From Kumtagia sp963839725 (GTDB lineage: Bacteria; Pseudomonadota; Alphaproteobacteria; Rhizobiales; Rhizobiaceae): DNA of 64,000 bases. This document shows, in pieces, positions 1 through 8,225 of this stretch. Below the pieces are notes generated by a model, which saw nothing but the letters and a program-made list of their open reading frames with translations, made no database searches and was not told the origin of the DNA. Location of the stretch: NCBI GenBank assembly GCA_963839725.1, contig CAWIWT010000035.1:335995-399994 (forward strand), written 5' to 3'. Both the position numbers and the translations under genes were made by a program. Position 1 is the stretch's first letter, and every line of letters begins with the position of its first letter.

Positions 1-83
1 ATCTCGCGCCCGACAAGAGCGAAGCCGGCAATTTCGATCAACGGCAGGGCAAGCAGGAAGAACGGAAGAATGGCGCGGCGCAC
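1..83 (-). CDS. fxsA: FxsA family membrane protein, N-terminal fragment cut by window edge
   Basis: Only the first 27 codons are in the window. They start at a GTG at position 83 and read MRRAILPFFLLALPLIE, followed by IAGFALVGREI. The hydrophobic start with a Pro-Leu-Ile-Glu-Ile pattern is that of FxsA proteins, small inner-membrane proteins named for suppressing F-exclusion of phage T7. The gene diverges from the Tim44-domain gene, an arrangement common in rhizobia (from memory). The start codon is uncertain because no strong ribosome site is visible, and the C-terminal part cannot be judged. Confidence 0.55.
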   Translation of the reverse strand, partial: MRRAILPFFLLALPLIEIAGFALVGRE

Positions 84-251
84 GGCTACTCCGATGGTGT
101 GATGACAATGCGGCCAATTGCGGCTGGCACATTTCCTCATACATAGGTATGCAAGCGTTTGATTTGAATGATCGCACCCCGCGATCTATATGAACAGCTC
201 GCAGGTGAGCGTTTGCGCCTGGCATCGCGCCGGGTCGTGGGAATGGAAGAG

Positions 252-953
252 ATGGAATTCTTCGACTTCGGAACGATCTTTTTCCTGGTCGCGGCGGTGG
301 TGATCTTCTTCCAGCTGCGTAACGTGCTCGGCCGCCGCACCGGCAACGAGCGCCCGCCGTTCGACCCCTTTACGGCGAACCGCAATCGCGAAACCGACCC
401 CGCCAAGACCGACAATGTTGTTTCGCTGCCACGCAAGCGCGCGCCGGGCGAGCCTGATGAGACATACGCCTCGATCGATGCCGTCGCCAATCCAACGAGT
501 GAACTCAACAAGGGCATGCGCGCTATCAAGGACGCCGATCCGTCCTTTGAGCCGAAGAGCTTTGTCGATGGCGCCAAGATGGCTTACGAGATGATCGTTA
601 TGGCTTATGCCGATGGTGACCGCAAAGCTTTGAAAACGCTGCTGTCACGCGAGGTTTTCGACGGCTTCGTTGCCGCCATTTCGGAGCGCGAGGGCCGCTC
701 CGAGAAGATACAGTCGTCCTTCGTCGGCATCGACAAGGCCGACATCGTCGCGGCCGAGATGAAGGGAGGCGAGGCGCATGTCACGTTGCGAATCGTCAGC
801 GAACTGATTTCCGCGACCCGCAACAATGCAGGCGAGGTGATCGACGGCGATCCGGAGACCGTCGCCGAGGTCAAGGACGTCTGGACTTTTGCGCGCGATA
901 CCCGTTCGAAGGATCCGAACTGGAAGCTCGTCGCCACCGAAGAGGAAGAGTGA
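252..953 (+). CDS. Tim44/TimA domain-containing inner-membrane protein
   Basis: A protein of about 233 aa. It has one N-terminal membrane segment (residues 5-22, FGTIFFLVAAVVIFFQL), a polar linker rich in Pro, Arg and Asp, and a C-terminal Tim44-like domain (about residues 90-233) ending in the typical WKLVATEE. Bacterial Tim44-domain proteins (TimA/Tim44-like) are anchored in the inner membrane; their role is poorly defined, and the mitochondrial relative tethers Hsp70 to the import channel. I chose the ATG at 252 because GGGAA at 239-243 lies 8 nt upstream; an ATG at 243 and a longer reading from 168 are possible. It diverges from fxsA and precedes mltA and smr, probably in one operon. Confidence 0.85.
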   Translation: MEFFDFGTIFFLVAAVVIFFQLRNVLGRRTGNERPPFDPFTANRNRETDPAKTDNVVSLPRKRAPGEPDETYASIDAVANPTSELNKGMRAIKDADPSFEPKSFVDGAKMAYEMIVMAYADGDRKALKTLLSREVFDGFVAAISEREGRSEKIQSSFVGIDKADIVAAEMKGGEAHVTLRIVSELISATRNNAGEVIDGDPETVAEVKDVWTFARDTRSKDPNWKLVATEEEE

Positions 954-977
954 TCTTTTTCGCGAGGGCGTGCCGCC

Positions 978-2324
978 ATGCCGCTTTCGCCGGCCTTCTC
1001 CCTAGCCAGCTTTGATGAGGTCCCCGGTTGGCGCCAGGACGACCAAGCACCGGCCTTTGAGGCTTTCCGCCGCTCCGCGTTTCATGTTCTGACAAAACCG
1101 TACAGGACCGGCAGTCTCGGGGTTGAGTTCGCCGCCTTTGACGAGGCGTATGCCGAGGCAAGACGAGTAGAGAAGCTTGATACGACAGGCGCGCGCGCCT
1201 TCTTCGAGCGTCATTTCGTGCCAGCTTTGGTGGTGCTTCAAGCGAGCCAGTCGGATGCGCTGGGTTCTACCACACCCGGCCCGTCATCAGAAGTTTTACC
1301 CCCACCCCTAACCCCTCCCCTCAACGGGGAGGGGGACCTGGTTGCGCAGGAGGCTGCCGCGAGCAACCGCCGTTCGCGATTTGTCGCTTCGGCAGAGCCT
1401 GAGAAATTCCCCTCCCCCTTGAGGGGAGGCGTTAGGGGTGGGGGTAAAGCCTCGCGCGAGAATCCAGGCGAGATTGAGTGGTTTGCGAATCATGGCCTTG
1501 TCACCGGCTTCTACGAACCCCAAGTCCACGCCTCGCCGGTAAAAACCGACAAATTCACCGTCCCGCTTCTGTCTCGTCCCGGCAATTTGATCGATGTCGA
1601 TGACACCAACCGCCCAGCCGGCATGGACCCGTACCTCGCCTTTGGTCGCCAGACCGACATGGGCATTGTCGAATACCACGACCGCGCCGCGATTGAGCAG
1701 GGCGCCTTAGACGGTCAGAATCTCGCAATCGCCTGGCTCGAGAGCAAGGTCGATGCATTCTTCATCCATGTGCAAGGCGCGGCGCGGCTGATCATGCCGG
1801 ACGGCTCGATGCAGCGTGTGACTTATGCGGCCAAGTCCGGACAGAGGTTTTCGGGGCCGGGGCGGATACTGGCCGATCTCGGCGAGATTCCGCTGCCGAA
1901 GGTCACAATGCAGTCGATCCGCGCCTGGTTCGCCGCCAATCCGCAGCGCATCGACGAGATTCTCAGGCAGAACCGATCGTACATCTTCTTTCGCGAAGCG
2001 GCTGTGGACGACCCTGCGCTCGGCCCAATCGCGGCGGCGAAAGTGCCGCTGACGCCGGGCCGCTCGATGGCTGTTGACCGATTGCTTCACACCTTCGGCA
2101 CGCCGTTCTTCATTCATGCGCCGCAACTCACCGCCTTTCAAGGCAAGCCATTCTGCCGGCTGATGATCGCGCAGGACACCGGCTCGGCCATCGTCGGTCC
2201 GGCGCGCGGCGATCTGTTCGCCGGTTCGGGCGACGCGGCTGGGGAAATCGCGGGCGTCGTGCGCAACCAGGCGGACTTCTTCGCGCTGCTGCCGCGCAAG
2301 CTGGTTGAGGGCGGCCGACCATGA
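978..2324 (+). CDS. mltA: Membrane-bound lytic murein transglycosylase A (MltA family)
   Basis: A 448-aa MltA-type enzyme that cleaves the MurNAc-GlcNAc bond of peptidoglycan to give 1,6-anhydro ends. The MltA barrel core is visible (GLVTGFYEPQ near residue 175 and the VQGAARLIMPDGS stretch). The 3D/catalytic block is AQDTGSAIVGPARGDLFAG near residue 400, which holds the conserved catalytic-region Asp. No lipoprotein signal is visible, as in other rhizobial members. Residues of about 106-157 are not MltA sequence: they are encoded by a 155-bp palindromic repeat inserted in frame just before the conserved core. The stop overlaps the smr start (ATGA), so translation is probably coupled. Confidence 0.9.
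   Translation: MPLSPAFSLASFDEVPGWRQDDQAPAFEAFRRSAFHVLTKPYRTGSLGVEFAAFDEAYAEARRVEKLDTTGARAFFERHFVPALVVLQASQSDALGSTTPGPSSEVLPPPLTPPLNGEGDLVAQEAAASNRRSRFVASAEPEKFPSPLRGGVRGGGKASRENPGEIEWFANHGLVTGFYEPQVHASPVKTDKFTVPLLSRPGNLIDVDDTNRPAGMDPYLAFGRQTDMGIVEYHDRAAIEQGALDGQNLAIAWLESKVDAFFIHVQGAARLIMPDGSMQRVTYAAKSGQRFSGPGRILADLGEIPLPKVTMQSIRAWFAANPQRIDEILRQNRSYIFFREAAVDDPALGPIAAAKVPLTPGRSMAVDRLLHTFGTPFFIHAPQLTAFQGKPFCRLMIAQDTGSAIVGPARGDLFAGSGDAAGEIAGVVRNQADFFALLPRKLVEGGRP
1294..1448. repeat. Palindromic repeat element inserted in frame within mltA
   Basis: The outer arms of about 28 bp begin TTTTACCCCCACCCCTAAC and are closed by the complementary GTTAGGGGTGGGGGTAAA, with one mismatch. Each arm also holds a smaller hairpin of the CCCTCCCC...GGGGAGGG kind. 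The element adds about 52 codons without a stop. Relatives lie at 8226-8387 and, in other subtypes, at 4958-5132 and 24357-24477. It behaves like a small non-autonomous repeat of the RPE/MITE kind that keeps an open frame; the family assignment is my inference. Confidence 0.8.
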
Positions 2325-2863
2325 GCCGCAAGCCGGAAAAGCCGCTGACCGACGAGGACCGCGTTCTTTGGAACCTTGTGGCGCGCAGCACCACGCCCCT
2401 GAAAGGCCGCAAGCACGCGGCGACCGCCGACGAGCCGGTGATGTCCATGGCGGAGGCGCTCGCCCAGACAATGCCGGAGCCGCCGAAACCCATTGCACCG
2501 GCCCCGCGTCGCGCCACAACCACGCAGACCACCATCGACCGCCCGACGCATGACAAGCTTGCCGGCGGACGCCTGCCGATCGAAGGACGCGTCGATCTGC
2601 ACGGCATGACCCAGGAGCAGGCCTTTTCGCTGCTGTTGTCGTTTCTTGGCCGGGCTCACGCTAACGGCATCCGCTACGTGTTGGTCATTACCGGGAAAGG
2701 TTCGTCGTCCGGTGGCGATGGTGTGCTGCGTCGGGCTGTACCCGGCTGGCTCGCCACCGCGCCATTTCGCGGCCTCGTCAGCAGCCACGACCACGCAGCC
2801 CGCCACCATGGCGGCACCGGCGCGCTTTATCTGCGCTTGCGCCGCAAGGCGCCATGCGCATGA
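2321..2863 (+). CDS. Smr/MutS2 C-terminal domain protein
   Basis: A 180-aa protein. The first 90 residues are polar and rich in Pro, Ala and Lys. The rest is a Smr domain with the VDLHGMTQEQA motif (about residues 90-100), the VLVITGKG loop and a final ALYLRLRR strand. Smr domains are nucleases or nucleic-acid binding modules related to the MutS2 C-terminus; rhizobial stand-alone members are not characterised in detail. The start codon overlaps the mltA stop by 4 nt, and the end overlaps the next regulator gene by 10 nt, which implies an mltA-smr-XRE operon. Confidence 0.85.
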   Translation: MSRKPEKPLTDEDRVLWNLVARSTTPLKGRKHAATADEPVMSMAEALAQTMPEPPKPIAPAPRRATTTQTTIDRPTHDKLAGGRLPIEGRVDLHGMTQEQAFSLLLSFLGRAHANGIRYVLVITGKGSSSGGDGVLRRAVPGWLATAPFRGLVSSHDHAARHHGGTGALYLRLRRKAPCA

Positions 2864-3237
2864 CGCCGTTCGGCGCCAGACTGCGGGCGCTGCGCGCCGA
2901 AAGGGGCGTGAACCAGAAGGATATGGCAGCGGCCCTTGGCGTCAGTCCGGCCTATCTGTCGGCGCTCGAACACGGCAAGCGCGGTATGCCCAACTGGGGT
3001 TTCGTGCAAAAGATCATCGGTTACTTCAACATCATCTGGGACGACGCCGAGGAGCTCGAACGCCTCGCCGCGATCTCCGACCCGCGTGTGGTCATCGATA
3101 CGTCCGGCCTGTCGCCCGAGGCGACGCGGCTGGCGAATCTGCTGGCCGAGAAGATACGTGAAATGAAGCCGGATGAGATCGAAGCGCTATTGCTGCGCTT
3201 GGACCGGCGCGGAGCCTCCGGGGACAATCACGATTGA
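2854..3237 (+). CDS. XRE family helix-turn-helix regulator
   Basis: A 127-aa protein. The N-terminal XRE DNA-binding domain covers residues 7-65, with NQKDMAAALGVSPAYLSALE as helices 2-3. A short C-terminal helical part, rich in acidic residues and Leu, follows (EKIREMKPDEIEALLLRL). It is the third gene of the mltA-smr-XRE overlap series, and this position next to smr is conserved in rhizobia (from memory). The target is unknown. The start is at 2854, or at 2860 where a second Met lies in the same frame. Confidence 0.8.
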   Translation: MRMTPFGARLRALRAERGVNQKDMAAALGVSPAYLSALEHGKRGMPNWGFVQKIIGYFNIIWDDAEELERLAAISDPRVVIDTSGLSPEATRLANLLAEKIREMKPDEIEALLLRLDRRGASGDNHD

Positions 3238-3345
3238 TCGAACGGCTCTCGTCCGGAGCGCACAGCCGGCTCGACTGGCACGCCGTTTGTATCCTCGGCG
3301 ATGTCAAACTGCGAGGAGGCCGATTGGCGCTAGGTGCGTTAACCA

Positions 3346-3515
3346 CGTCATCCCGGTTGCCGGCGAGCGTAGCGAGAGCGGCAGACCGGGATCCATTCCG
3401 TGACCTTGCGAGATCTCCGTACCCGCCTCTGCGGTTTTTAGCAAAATCTGATTCCGCCACGGAATGGATCCCGGTCTGGCGTTGTCGCTTCGCTCCAAAG
3501 CCAACCGGGATGACG
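3346..3515. repeat. Long imperfect inverted repeat between genes
   Basis: Arms of about 58 bp run from CGTCATCCCGGTTG on the left to the complementary CAACCGGGATGACG on the right, both including a GACCGGGATCCATTCCGTG-type core. A loop of about 50 bp separates them. As RNA it would form a long hairpin. It lies between the XRE gene and the GIY-YIG gene, so it could also end transcription, but there is no T-run. It is a different family from the C-rich repeats elsewhere in the window. Confidence 0.75.
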
Positions 3516-3608
3516 AACTTGGAGCATCGCTGTATTTGAAATTGGTGATTCAAAGCTCCGAGACGCTGAACTCTTGCATCCAAATGCACGTTCTGCTTGC
3601 ATACTGAA

Positions 3609-3925
3609 ATGGCTGGGTTGGTTTACATCCTTGCTTCGAAGAAGGATGGCACGCTCTACACCGGCGCAACTTCTGATTTGTCGCACCGCGTTTGGGAGCA
3701 CAAGCAGGGACTGACGAAGGGGTTCACAAGTCGGTACGGTGCTGTCCGTTTGGTCTGGTACCAAGAATACGTTGAAATAGGTGAGGCGATCGTAGCCGAG
3801 AAGCGCATCAAGCGATGGCGCCGCGCCTGGAAATCCGGATGATTGAGGAGATGAATCCGGATTGGCGCGAACTGTATGGCGGAATTGGCTGGTCGGCTGT
3901 AGGCCGCGCGTGTCGCTGCGCTTGA
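3609..3925 (+). CDS. GIY-YIG nuclease superfamily protein, single frameshift near 3833
   Basis: The N-terminus reads GLVYILASKKDGTLYTGATS, the GIY-YIG signature of small YhbQ-type proteins (about 80-100 aa), followed by R at SHRVWEHKQG and the catalytic-region Glu at VAEKRIKRWRRAW. In frame, the protein stops at 3842 after AWKSG. One extra A in the AAA run at about 3832-3834 would restore AWKIRMIEEMNPDWRELYGG, the expected family C-terminus, ending at 3925. I therefore annotate the full span. The family are putative structure-specific endonucleases with unknown cellular role. The ATG at 3609 fits the family start; an in-frame TTG lies at 3597. Confidence 0.75.
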
Positions 3926-3941
3926 TGACCGGCCAACCCGA

Positions 3942-4898
3942 CTAAAACAGCGCCTGCAGCTCCGGCAATTTTTCGTTGACTAGCCAGCCGTAATAGTTCT
4001 CTTCCGGCATGCGTGGCTGTTCGCCTTTGGCGGCGCGTTCCTCGTTTTCGGCTTTCAGCGCATAGGCGCGGGCTTCAGGATTGCCGACATTGTAGAGCGT
4101 CGCGGTGATACCCGGGTTCTGCGAAATATCGAAGCCGGCGATCTCGCGATAGACGTCGATCGAGTTCTTCAGGGTCGCCGCCACATAGGCGATCGTCAGG
4201 TCGGGATCCATGATGGTCTCATAGACTTTGTTCGGCTCGCTGGCGTCGATGCGCGGCAGGCCGGATACACGGGCAACCAGATCGCTCATCTGCAAGGCGG
4301 TCAAGGGATTGAGCTGGCCGATGCCGAATGTCTGGCCGGCATAGAAAGGCTGGAAGAACACCGCGCTGAAGCGATTATCGGGATAGTCGCGGCCATCCAC
4401 CGTCTTGCCGCGGAAATCCTGGTTCCATACGCGGTCGCGGCAGCTCCACAGCGCGTAGCTGCCTGACATGCTGGCGCATTCCTGGAACTGCGGCCGCTGG
4501 ATGAAGTCCGCGACCTGCTCGCCTTCATACTCGAACTGCAGATCGCTGGAGAGATAGGACATCGCCTTGACGTAGTAGGTCTGCAGGCGGTCATAGGCGT
4601 CGACATTGTAGGTGTGCTCGCCGACGATCGCGCCGACAATGTGCATCGGATCGATGCCGTACGCCGAAGCCTGCTGCTTGATCTTGCTTCGCATCTTCTT
4701 GTCGGTCTTCAGGAGTGTGTAGACCTTCCGGTATTTCGCGTCGAAGGTCGTGCCGCCGGATTTCGTCCGCTTGGTCGAAGCACCCGGGACGGCCGGCTGC
4801 TCGGCGCCCTGGTTGCCGGGCGGCACTACTGTTTGTGCACGCACCGGTTGGGCGAAGGGAGCCGTCAGGGCGACAATTGCGATCAGCAGTTTTTTCAT
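3942..4898 (-). CDS. DUF1402 family secreted protein
   Basis: A 318-aa protein with a clear Sec signal peptide (MKKLLIAIVALTAPFAQPVRAQ) and then a conserved DUF1402 domain. It contains HIVGAIVGEHTYNVDAYDRL, FAGQTFGIGQLNP-like and LYNVGNPEARA stretches; the EH and GQLNP features recall lysozyme-like transglycosylase folds, but that link is my inference. The function is unknown and the location is probably periplasmic. The ATG at 4898 follows GGGAG at a good distance; a longer in-frame reading to 5087 runs through repeat sequence and is unlikely. It stands alone on the minus strand, separated from hslU by a repeat. Confidence 0.8.
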   Translation of the reverse strand: MKKLLIAIVALTAPFAQPVRAQTVVPPGNQGAEQPAVPGASTKRTKSGGTTFDAKYRKVYTLLKTDKKMRSKIKQQASAYGIDPMHIVGAIVGEHTYNVDAYDRLQTYYVKAMSYLSSDLQFEYEGEQVADFIQRPQFQECASMSGSYALWSCRDRVWNQDFRGKTVDGRDYPDNRFSAVFFQPFYAGQTFGIGQLNPLTALQMSDLVARVSGLPRIDASEPNKVYETIMDPDLTIAYVAATLKNSIDVYREIAGFDISQNPGITATLYNVGNPEARAYALKAENEERAAKGEQPRMPEENYYGWLVNEKLPELQALF

Positions 4899-4957
4899 TT
4901 GGCTCCCCCAAACATGGCACACCGTCACTTGGCGACAAGGGCACCGCTCCATCGCCA

Positions 4958-5132
4958 AATCCCCCACTCCGGCTTGCTTCGCTCGGCCACCCTCTCCCCA
5001 ATTGGGGGGAGGAGACCTGAGATCGTGTCGCCACATTTGCGATAGCCCGAGATCGAGCGCTGCAGCTGACGAACCTCCTCTCCCCAACGCGGAGAGGGTG
5101 GCCGAACGGAGCGGAGGCCGGGTGAGGGGGAT
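4958..5132. repeat. Palindromic repeat element between DUF1402 gene and hslU
   Basis: The outer arms begin ATCCCCCACTCCGGC and end with GCCGGGTGAGGGGGAT. Two inner hairpins are of the CCCTCTCCCC...GGGGAGG kind and share CGGCCACCCTCTCCCC. The architecture matches the elements in mltA, upstream of hisB and in polA, but the sequence is a distinct subtype. It sits downstream of hslU (minus strand), where it could act as a transcription end or mRNA-stabilising hairpin. Confidence 0.75.
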
Positions 5133-5162
5133 GAATCCGCGCGACCGATCGGAACTAGCCTC

Positions 5163-6473
5163 CTACAGAATAAATCGCGACAAATCTGTGTTTTTCGACA
5201 GGTCGCCGACGTGTTTCTGAACATAAGCAGCGTCGATCGTGATTTTGGTGCCGCTCTGGTCGGGTGCGGTGAAGGAAATCTCGTCAAGCACCCGCTCCAT
5301 CACGGTCTGCAGGCGCCGCGCTCCGATATTCTCAACCGATGCGTTGAGATCGACCGCGATGCCGGCAAGGCTGTCGATCGCGTTGTCGGTGAAGTCGAGT
5401 TCGACGCCTTCAGTCTTCATCAGCGCGATATACTGCTTGATCAGGCTGGCCTCGGTTTCGGTGAGGATACGGACAAAGTCTTCCTTCTCCAGCGCGCGCA
5501 GCTCGACACGGATCGGCAGGCGGCCCTGTAGCTCCGGGAGAAGATCCGAGGGCTTCGACACGTGGAACGCGCCGGAAGCGATGAACAGGATGTGGTCGGT
5601 CTTGAGCGGCCCGTATTTGGTCGCCACCGTCGTGCCTTCGACCAGCGGCAGCAGGTCGCGCTGCACGCCTTCGCGCGACGGTCCGCCGGAAATATCACTG
5701 CGCGCCGCGATCTTGTCGATCTCGTCGAGGAAGACGATGCCGTCGTTTTCCGCGGATTCCAGTGCCCGCCGCACCACCTCGTCCTGGTCGAGCAGCTTGT
5801 CGGACTCGTCATTGATCAGGAGGTCGTAGGACTCCTTGACGGTGGTCTTACGCGTCTTTGTGCGCTTGCCGCCCATAGCCCTCGACAACATGTCGTTGAT
5901 GTTCATCACGCCGATATTGCCGCCCGGCATGCCGGGAATCTCAAAGCTCGGCATGCCGCCGCTGCCTGTGTCGGCCACGTCGACCTCGATTTCCTTGTCG
6001 TCCATTTCACCGTCGCGCAGCTTCCTGCGGAAGGAATCGCGCGTTGCCGGGCTGGCCGCCTTGCCGACCAGTGCCTCGAGCACGCGCTCCTCGGCGTTGA
6101 CGTGAGCGCGCGCCTTGACGTCCTCGCGCATCTTGTCGCGCGTCAGTCCGATCGCCACCTCGACGAGGTCGCGCACGATCTGCTCGACATCGCGGCCGAC
6201 ATAGCCGACCTCGGTGAATTTCGTTGCCTCGACCTTGATGAAAGGCGCGCCGGCCAGCCGGGCGAGGCGGCGCGAGATCTCGGTCTTGCCTACGCCGGTA
6301 GGCCCGATCATCAGAATGTTCTTCGGCATCACCTCTTCGCGCATTTGGCCATCCAGCTGTTGGCGGCGCCAGCGGTTGCGCAGCGCGATCGCGACGGCGC
6401 GCTTGGCATCCTTCTGGCCGATGATGAAGCGGTCGAGTTCGGAAACGATTTCGCGGGGAGAGAAGGTGGTCAT
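5163..6473 (-). CDS. hslU: ATP-dependent protease ATPase subunit HslU (ClpY)
   Basis: A 436-aa AAA+ unfoldase that feeds substrates to the HslV peptidase in the cytoplasm. It starts MTTFSPREIVSELDRFIIG. Walker A is GPTGVGKTE (about residue 57), the pore motif is GYVGRDVE, Walker B is IVFLDEIDKIA, and the sensor/C-terminal region ends DLSKNTDLSRFIL, the tail that inserts into HslV. The length is normal. It lies 2 nt after the DUF2585 stop. A frameshift in that upstream gene puts its 5' part in the same frame as hslU, making an apparent 637-aa fused reading; the true HslU start is the ATG at 6473. Confidence 0.97.
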   Translation of the reverse strand: MTTFSPREIVSELDRFIIGQKDAKRAVAIALRNRWRRQQLDGQMREEVMPKNILMIGPTGVGKTEISRRLARLAGAPFIKVEATKFTEVGYVGRDVEQIVRDLVEVAIGLTRDKMREDVKARAHVNAEERVLEALVGKAASPATRDSFRRKLRDGEMDDKEIEVDVADTGSGGMPSFEIPGMPGGNIGVMNINDMLSRAMGGKRTKTRKTTVKESYDLLINDESDKLLDQDEVVRRALESAENDGIVFLDEIDKIAARSDISGGPSREGVQRDLLPLVEGTTVATKYGPLKTDHILFIASGAFHVSKPSDLLPELQGRLPIRVELRALEKEDFVRILTETEASLIKQYIALMKTEGVELDFTDNAIDSLAGIAVDLNASVENIGARRLQTVMERVLDEISFTAPDQSGTKITIDAAYVQKHVGDLSKNTDLSRFIL

Positions 6474-6475
6474 GT

Positions 6476-7076
6476 CTAGAGTCCACTTTGCCACTGCTTG
6501 ATCGCGTCGAGCGGGTAAAGCAGCATGATGATGTTGAGCGTGAGGTTGTCGCGGATAACGTAACCGACGCCGAGTTCGAAGACGATTGCGAGCGCAATCG
6601 TCACCCATATAGGCAGCCGCGCGGCCAGCGCAAAACCCAGCGGCCATCCACAGCGTATCGGAGACTGAGTTGATGACACTGTCGCCAAAGTAGTCGAGCG
6701 AGATGGTCGCATCCCGGTAGCGGTTGATGATGAAGTCGGTGTTTTCAAAGAGTTCCCAGCCGGCTTCGATGACAACGGCAAGCGCCAGCCTTAAGCCGAC
6801 GTTGACGCGTGGCAGCACCAGCCAGGTCAGGCCATAGAACAGGAAGCCGTGAATGATGTGCGAAAAGGTGTACCAGTCGGCAATATGCTGGCTGTTTTCG
6901 CTGCTTTGCACGACGCCGTGCCAGAATTTCACATAGCCGCATTTGCAGATCGGTGGCTGCCCCATGAGATAGAGCGAGATGCCCTGTGCGATGATCAGCC
7001 CCGCTGCGAGCAGCAGGCCGATCAGGAACACGCGCTTAAGCGTTTCAGCCATTGGGTCGTCCGTCGGCGCGGTCAT
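6476..7076 (-). CDS. DUF2585 (UPF0314) family membrane protein, frameshifted near 6635
   Basis: An integral membrane protein of about 200 aa of the UPF0314/DUF2585 family, function unknown. The N-terminal part has a membrane segment (RVFLIGLLLAAGLIIAQG), the CKCGYVKFWHG motif and HIADWYTFSHIIHGFLFYG. After DTLWMAAGF the frame is lost. Removing one A from the AAAA run at 6632-6635 restores ALAARLPIWVTIALAIVFEL and an end at IKQWQSGL. The start ATG overlaps the stop of the acetyltransferase gene (ATGA); a second ATG is at 7052. It sits between the hslV-acetyltransferase pair and hslU, as in other rhizobia (from memory). A sequencing error is the simplest explanation for the frameshift. Confidence 0.8.
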
Positions 7077-7579
7077 TCAAGGTCGCCACCCTCATTATCG
7101 CACGCCATCAGCACGACATGCCCATATTGCGAGACCCGTTCGCCGATCGGCTTGAACCCGGCCTTTTCGTATGCCCGGATAGCGCGCTTGTTGGCAGGGT
7201 CGGGATCGATGATGACGCGCGGCGTGCCCTCGTTGAACAGTTCCTCGATGAACTGACTGAGCAGCGCCGAACCATGGCCGATGCCCACAAGTTCCGGTTC
7301 GCCGATGCTGAGATCGAGCCCGAGTGTGCCGAAAGGCTGGTCGCCGTAGGGATGGTCGTCCTCAAGATGCGGATCGTAGCTCTGCAGATAGGCGATCGGC
7401 TTGCCATTGAGCTCGACGATCAGCGGCTCGACCGAGACGCTGTCCATATGCTCGCGGATGGCGGCGAGTTCCTCCGCTGGATCGTCCCACCATTCCGCCA
7501 TGTGTGGCTCGGCCAGCCAGCGTTCGAGCAAGGCAAAATCCTTGGCAGTGACCGGCCGGAAGTCATAGCGGACGCTCAC
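7073..7579 (-). CDS. GNAT family N-acetyltransferase (AAC(6')-like)
   Basis: A 168-aa acetyltransferase. The acetyl-CoA binding region shows GIGHGSALLSQFIEELF (about residues 97-113), followed by PRVIIDPDPANKRAIRAYEKAGFKP, a hallmark of the aminoglycoside 6'-acetyltransferase-like GNAT branch. The N-terminal LLERWLAEPHMAEWW is also typical. Its real substrate is unknown. It overlaps the hslV stop region by 4 nt and the DUF2585 start by 4 nt, so it is co-transcribed with hslVU. Confidence 0.85.
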   Translation of the reverse strand: MSVRYDFRPVTAKDFALLERWLAEPHMAEWWDDPAEELAAIREHMDSVSVEPLIVELNGKPIAYLQSYDPHLEDDHPYGDQPFGTLGLDLSIGEPELVGIGHGSALLSQFIEELFNEGTPRVIIDPDPANKRAIRAYEKAGFKPIGERVSQYGHVVLMACDNEGGDLE

Positions 7580-8124
7580 GCGGCATCGAGCGTTTCGATC
7601 ACGAAGCTGTGGTTGGTGTAAACGCAGATGTCGGCGGCGATGTGCATCGCCTTGCGTGCGATTTCCTCAGCGTCCTTGTCGCTATCCATCAGCGCGCGTG
7701 CGGCGGCCAGCGCATAATTGCCGCCCGAGCCGATCGCCATCACGCCGTGCTCCGGTTCGAGCACGTCGCCGGTGCCGGTTAGCGCCAGCGAAACCTGCTT
7801 GTCGGCAACCAGCATCATGGCTTCCAACCGGCGCAGGTAGCGGTCGGTGCGCCAGTCCTTGGCGAGTTCGACGCAGGCGCGGGTCAGCTGGTCGGGATAT
7901 TGTTCGAGCTTGGTTTCGAGGCGCTCCAGTAGCGTGAAGGCGTCGGCGGTGGCGCCCGCAAAGCCTGCGATCACATTGCCGGTGCCGATGCGTCGCACTT
8001 TTCTGGCATTTCCCTTCATGATCGTCTGGCCGAGGCTGACTTGGCCGTCGCCGGCGATCACGACTTTTCCGCCCTTGCGCACCGTCACGATGGTCGTGGC
8101 GTGCATGGTCAGTTCATTCGACAT
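7576..8124 (-). CDS. hslV: ATP-dependent protease peptidase subunit HslV (ClpQ)
   Basis: A 182-aa proteasome-like peptidase, the degradation chamber of the HslUV protease. It begins MSNELTMHATTIVTVRKGGK. Removal of the leader exposes the catalytic N-terminal Thr of TTIVTVRKGG, and AGDGQVSLG and the GSGGNYALAAARAL stretch are canonical. The ATG at 8124 gives the normal length; upstream in-frame sequence is repeat DNA. It is the first gene of the minus-strand hslV-GNAT-DUF2585-hslU operon. I see no clear heat-shock promoter. Confidence 0.97.
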   Translation of the reverse strand: MSNELTMHATTIVTVRKGGKVVIAGDGQVSLGQTIMKGNARKVRRIGTGNVIAGFAGATADAFTLLERLETKLEQYPDQLTRACVELAKDWRTDRYLRRLEAMMLVADKQVSLALTGTGDVLEPEHGVMAIGSGGNYALAAARALMDSDKDAEEIARKAMHIAADICVYTNHSFVIETLDAA

Positions 8125-8225
8125 TGTCTGCTCCGATTGCGCGCGGTCCCTAAAGCGGCGATCCACGCGATACGAGGTATGAAGCGCCATATGTATGCGC
8201 CGCTGTGCGGAATGCAAATGGCGCA

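Noticed and set aside
1707..2519. Minus-strand open frame of 270 codons opposite mltA
   Set aside because: Antisense shadow of the conserved MltA and Smr coding sequence.
5562..6479. Long plus-strand open frame of 305 codons opposite hslU
   Set aside because: Shadow of the HslU frame; composition is antisense-like and no ribosome site is visible.
5163..7076. A 637-aa DUF2585-HslU fusion as a novel membrane-tethered unfoldase
   Set aside because: The DUF2585 C-terminus is present in the next frame and one extra base explains the fusion.
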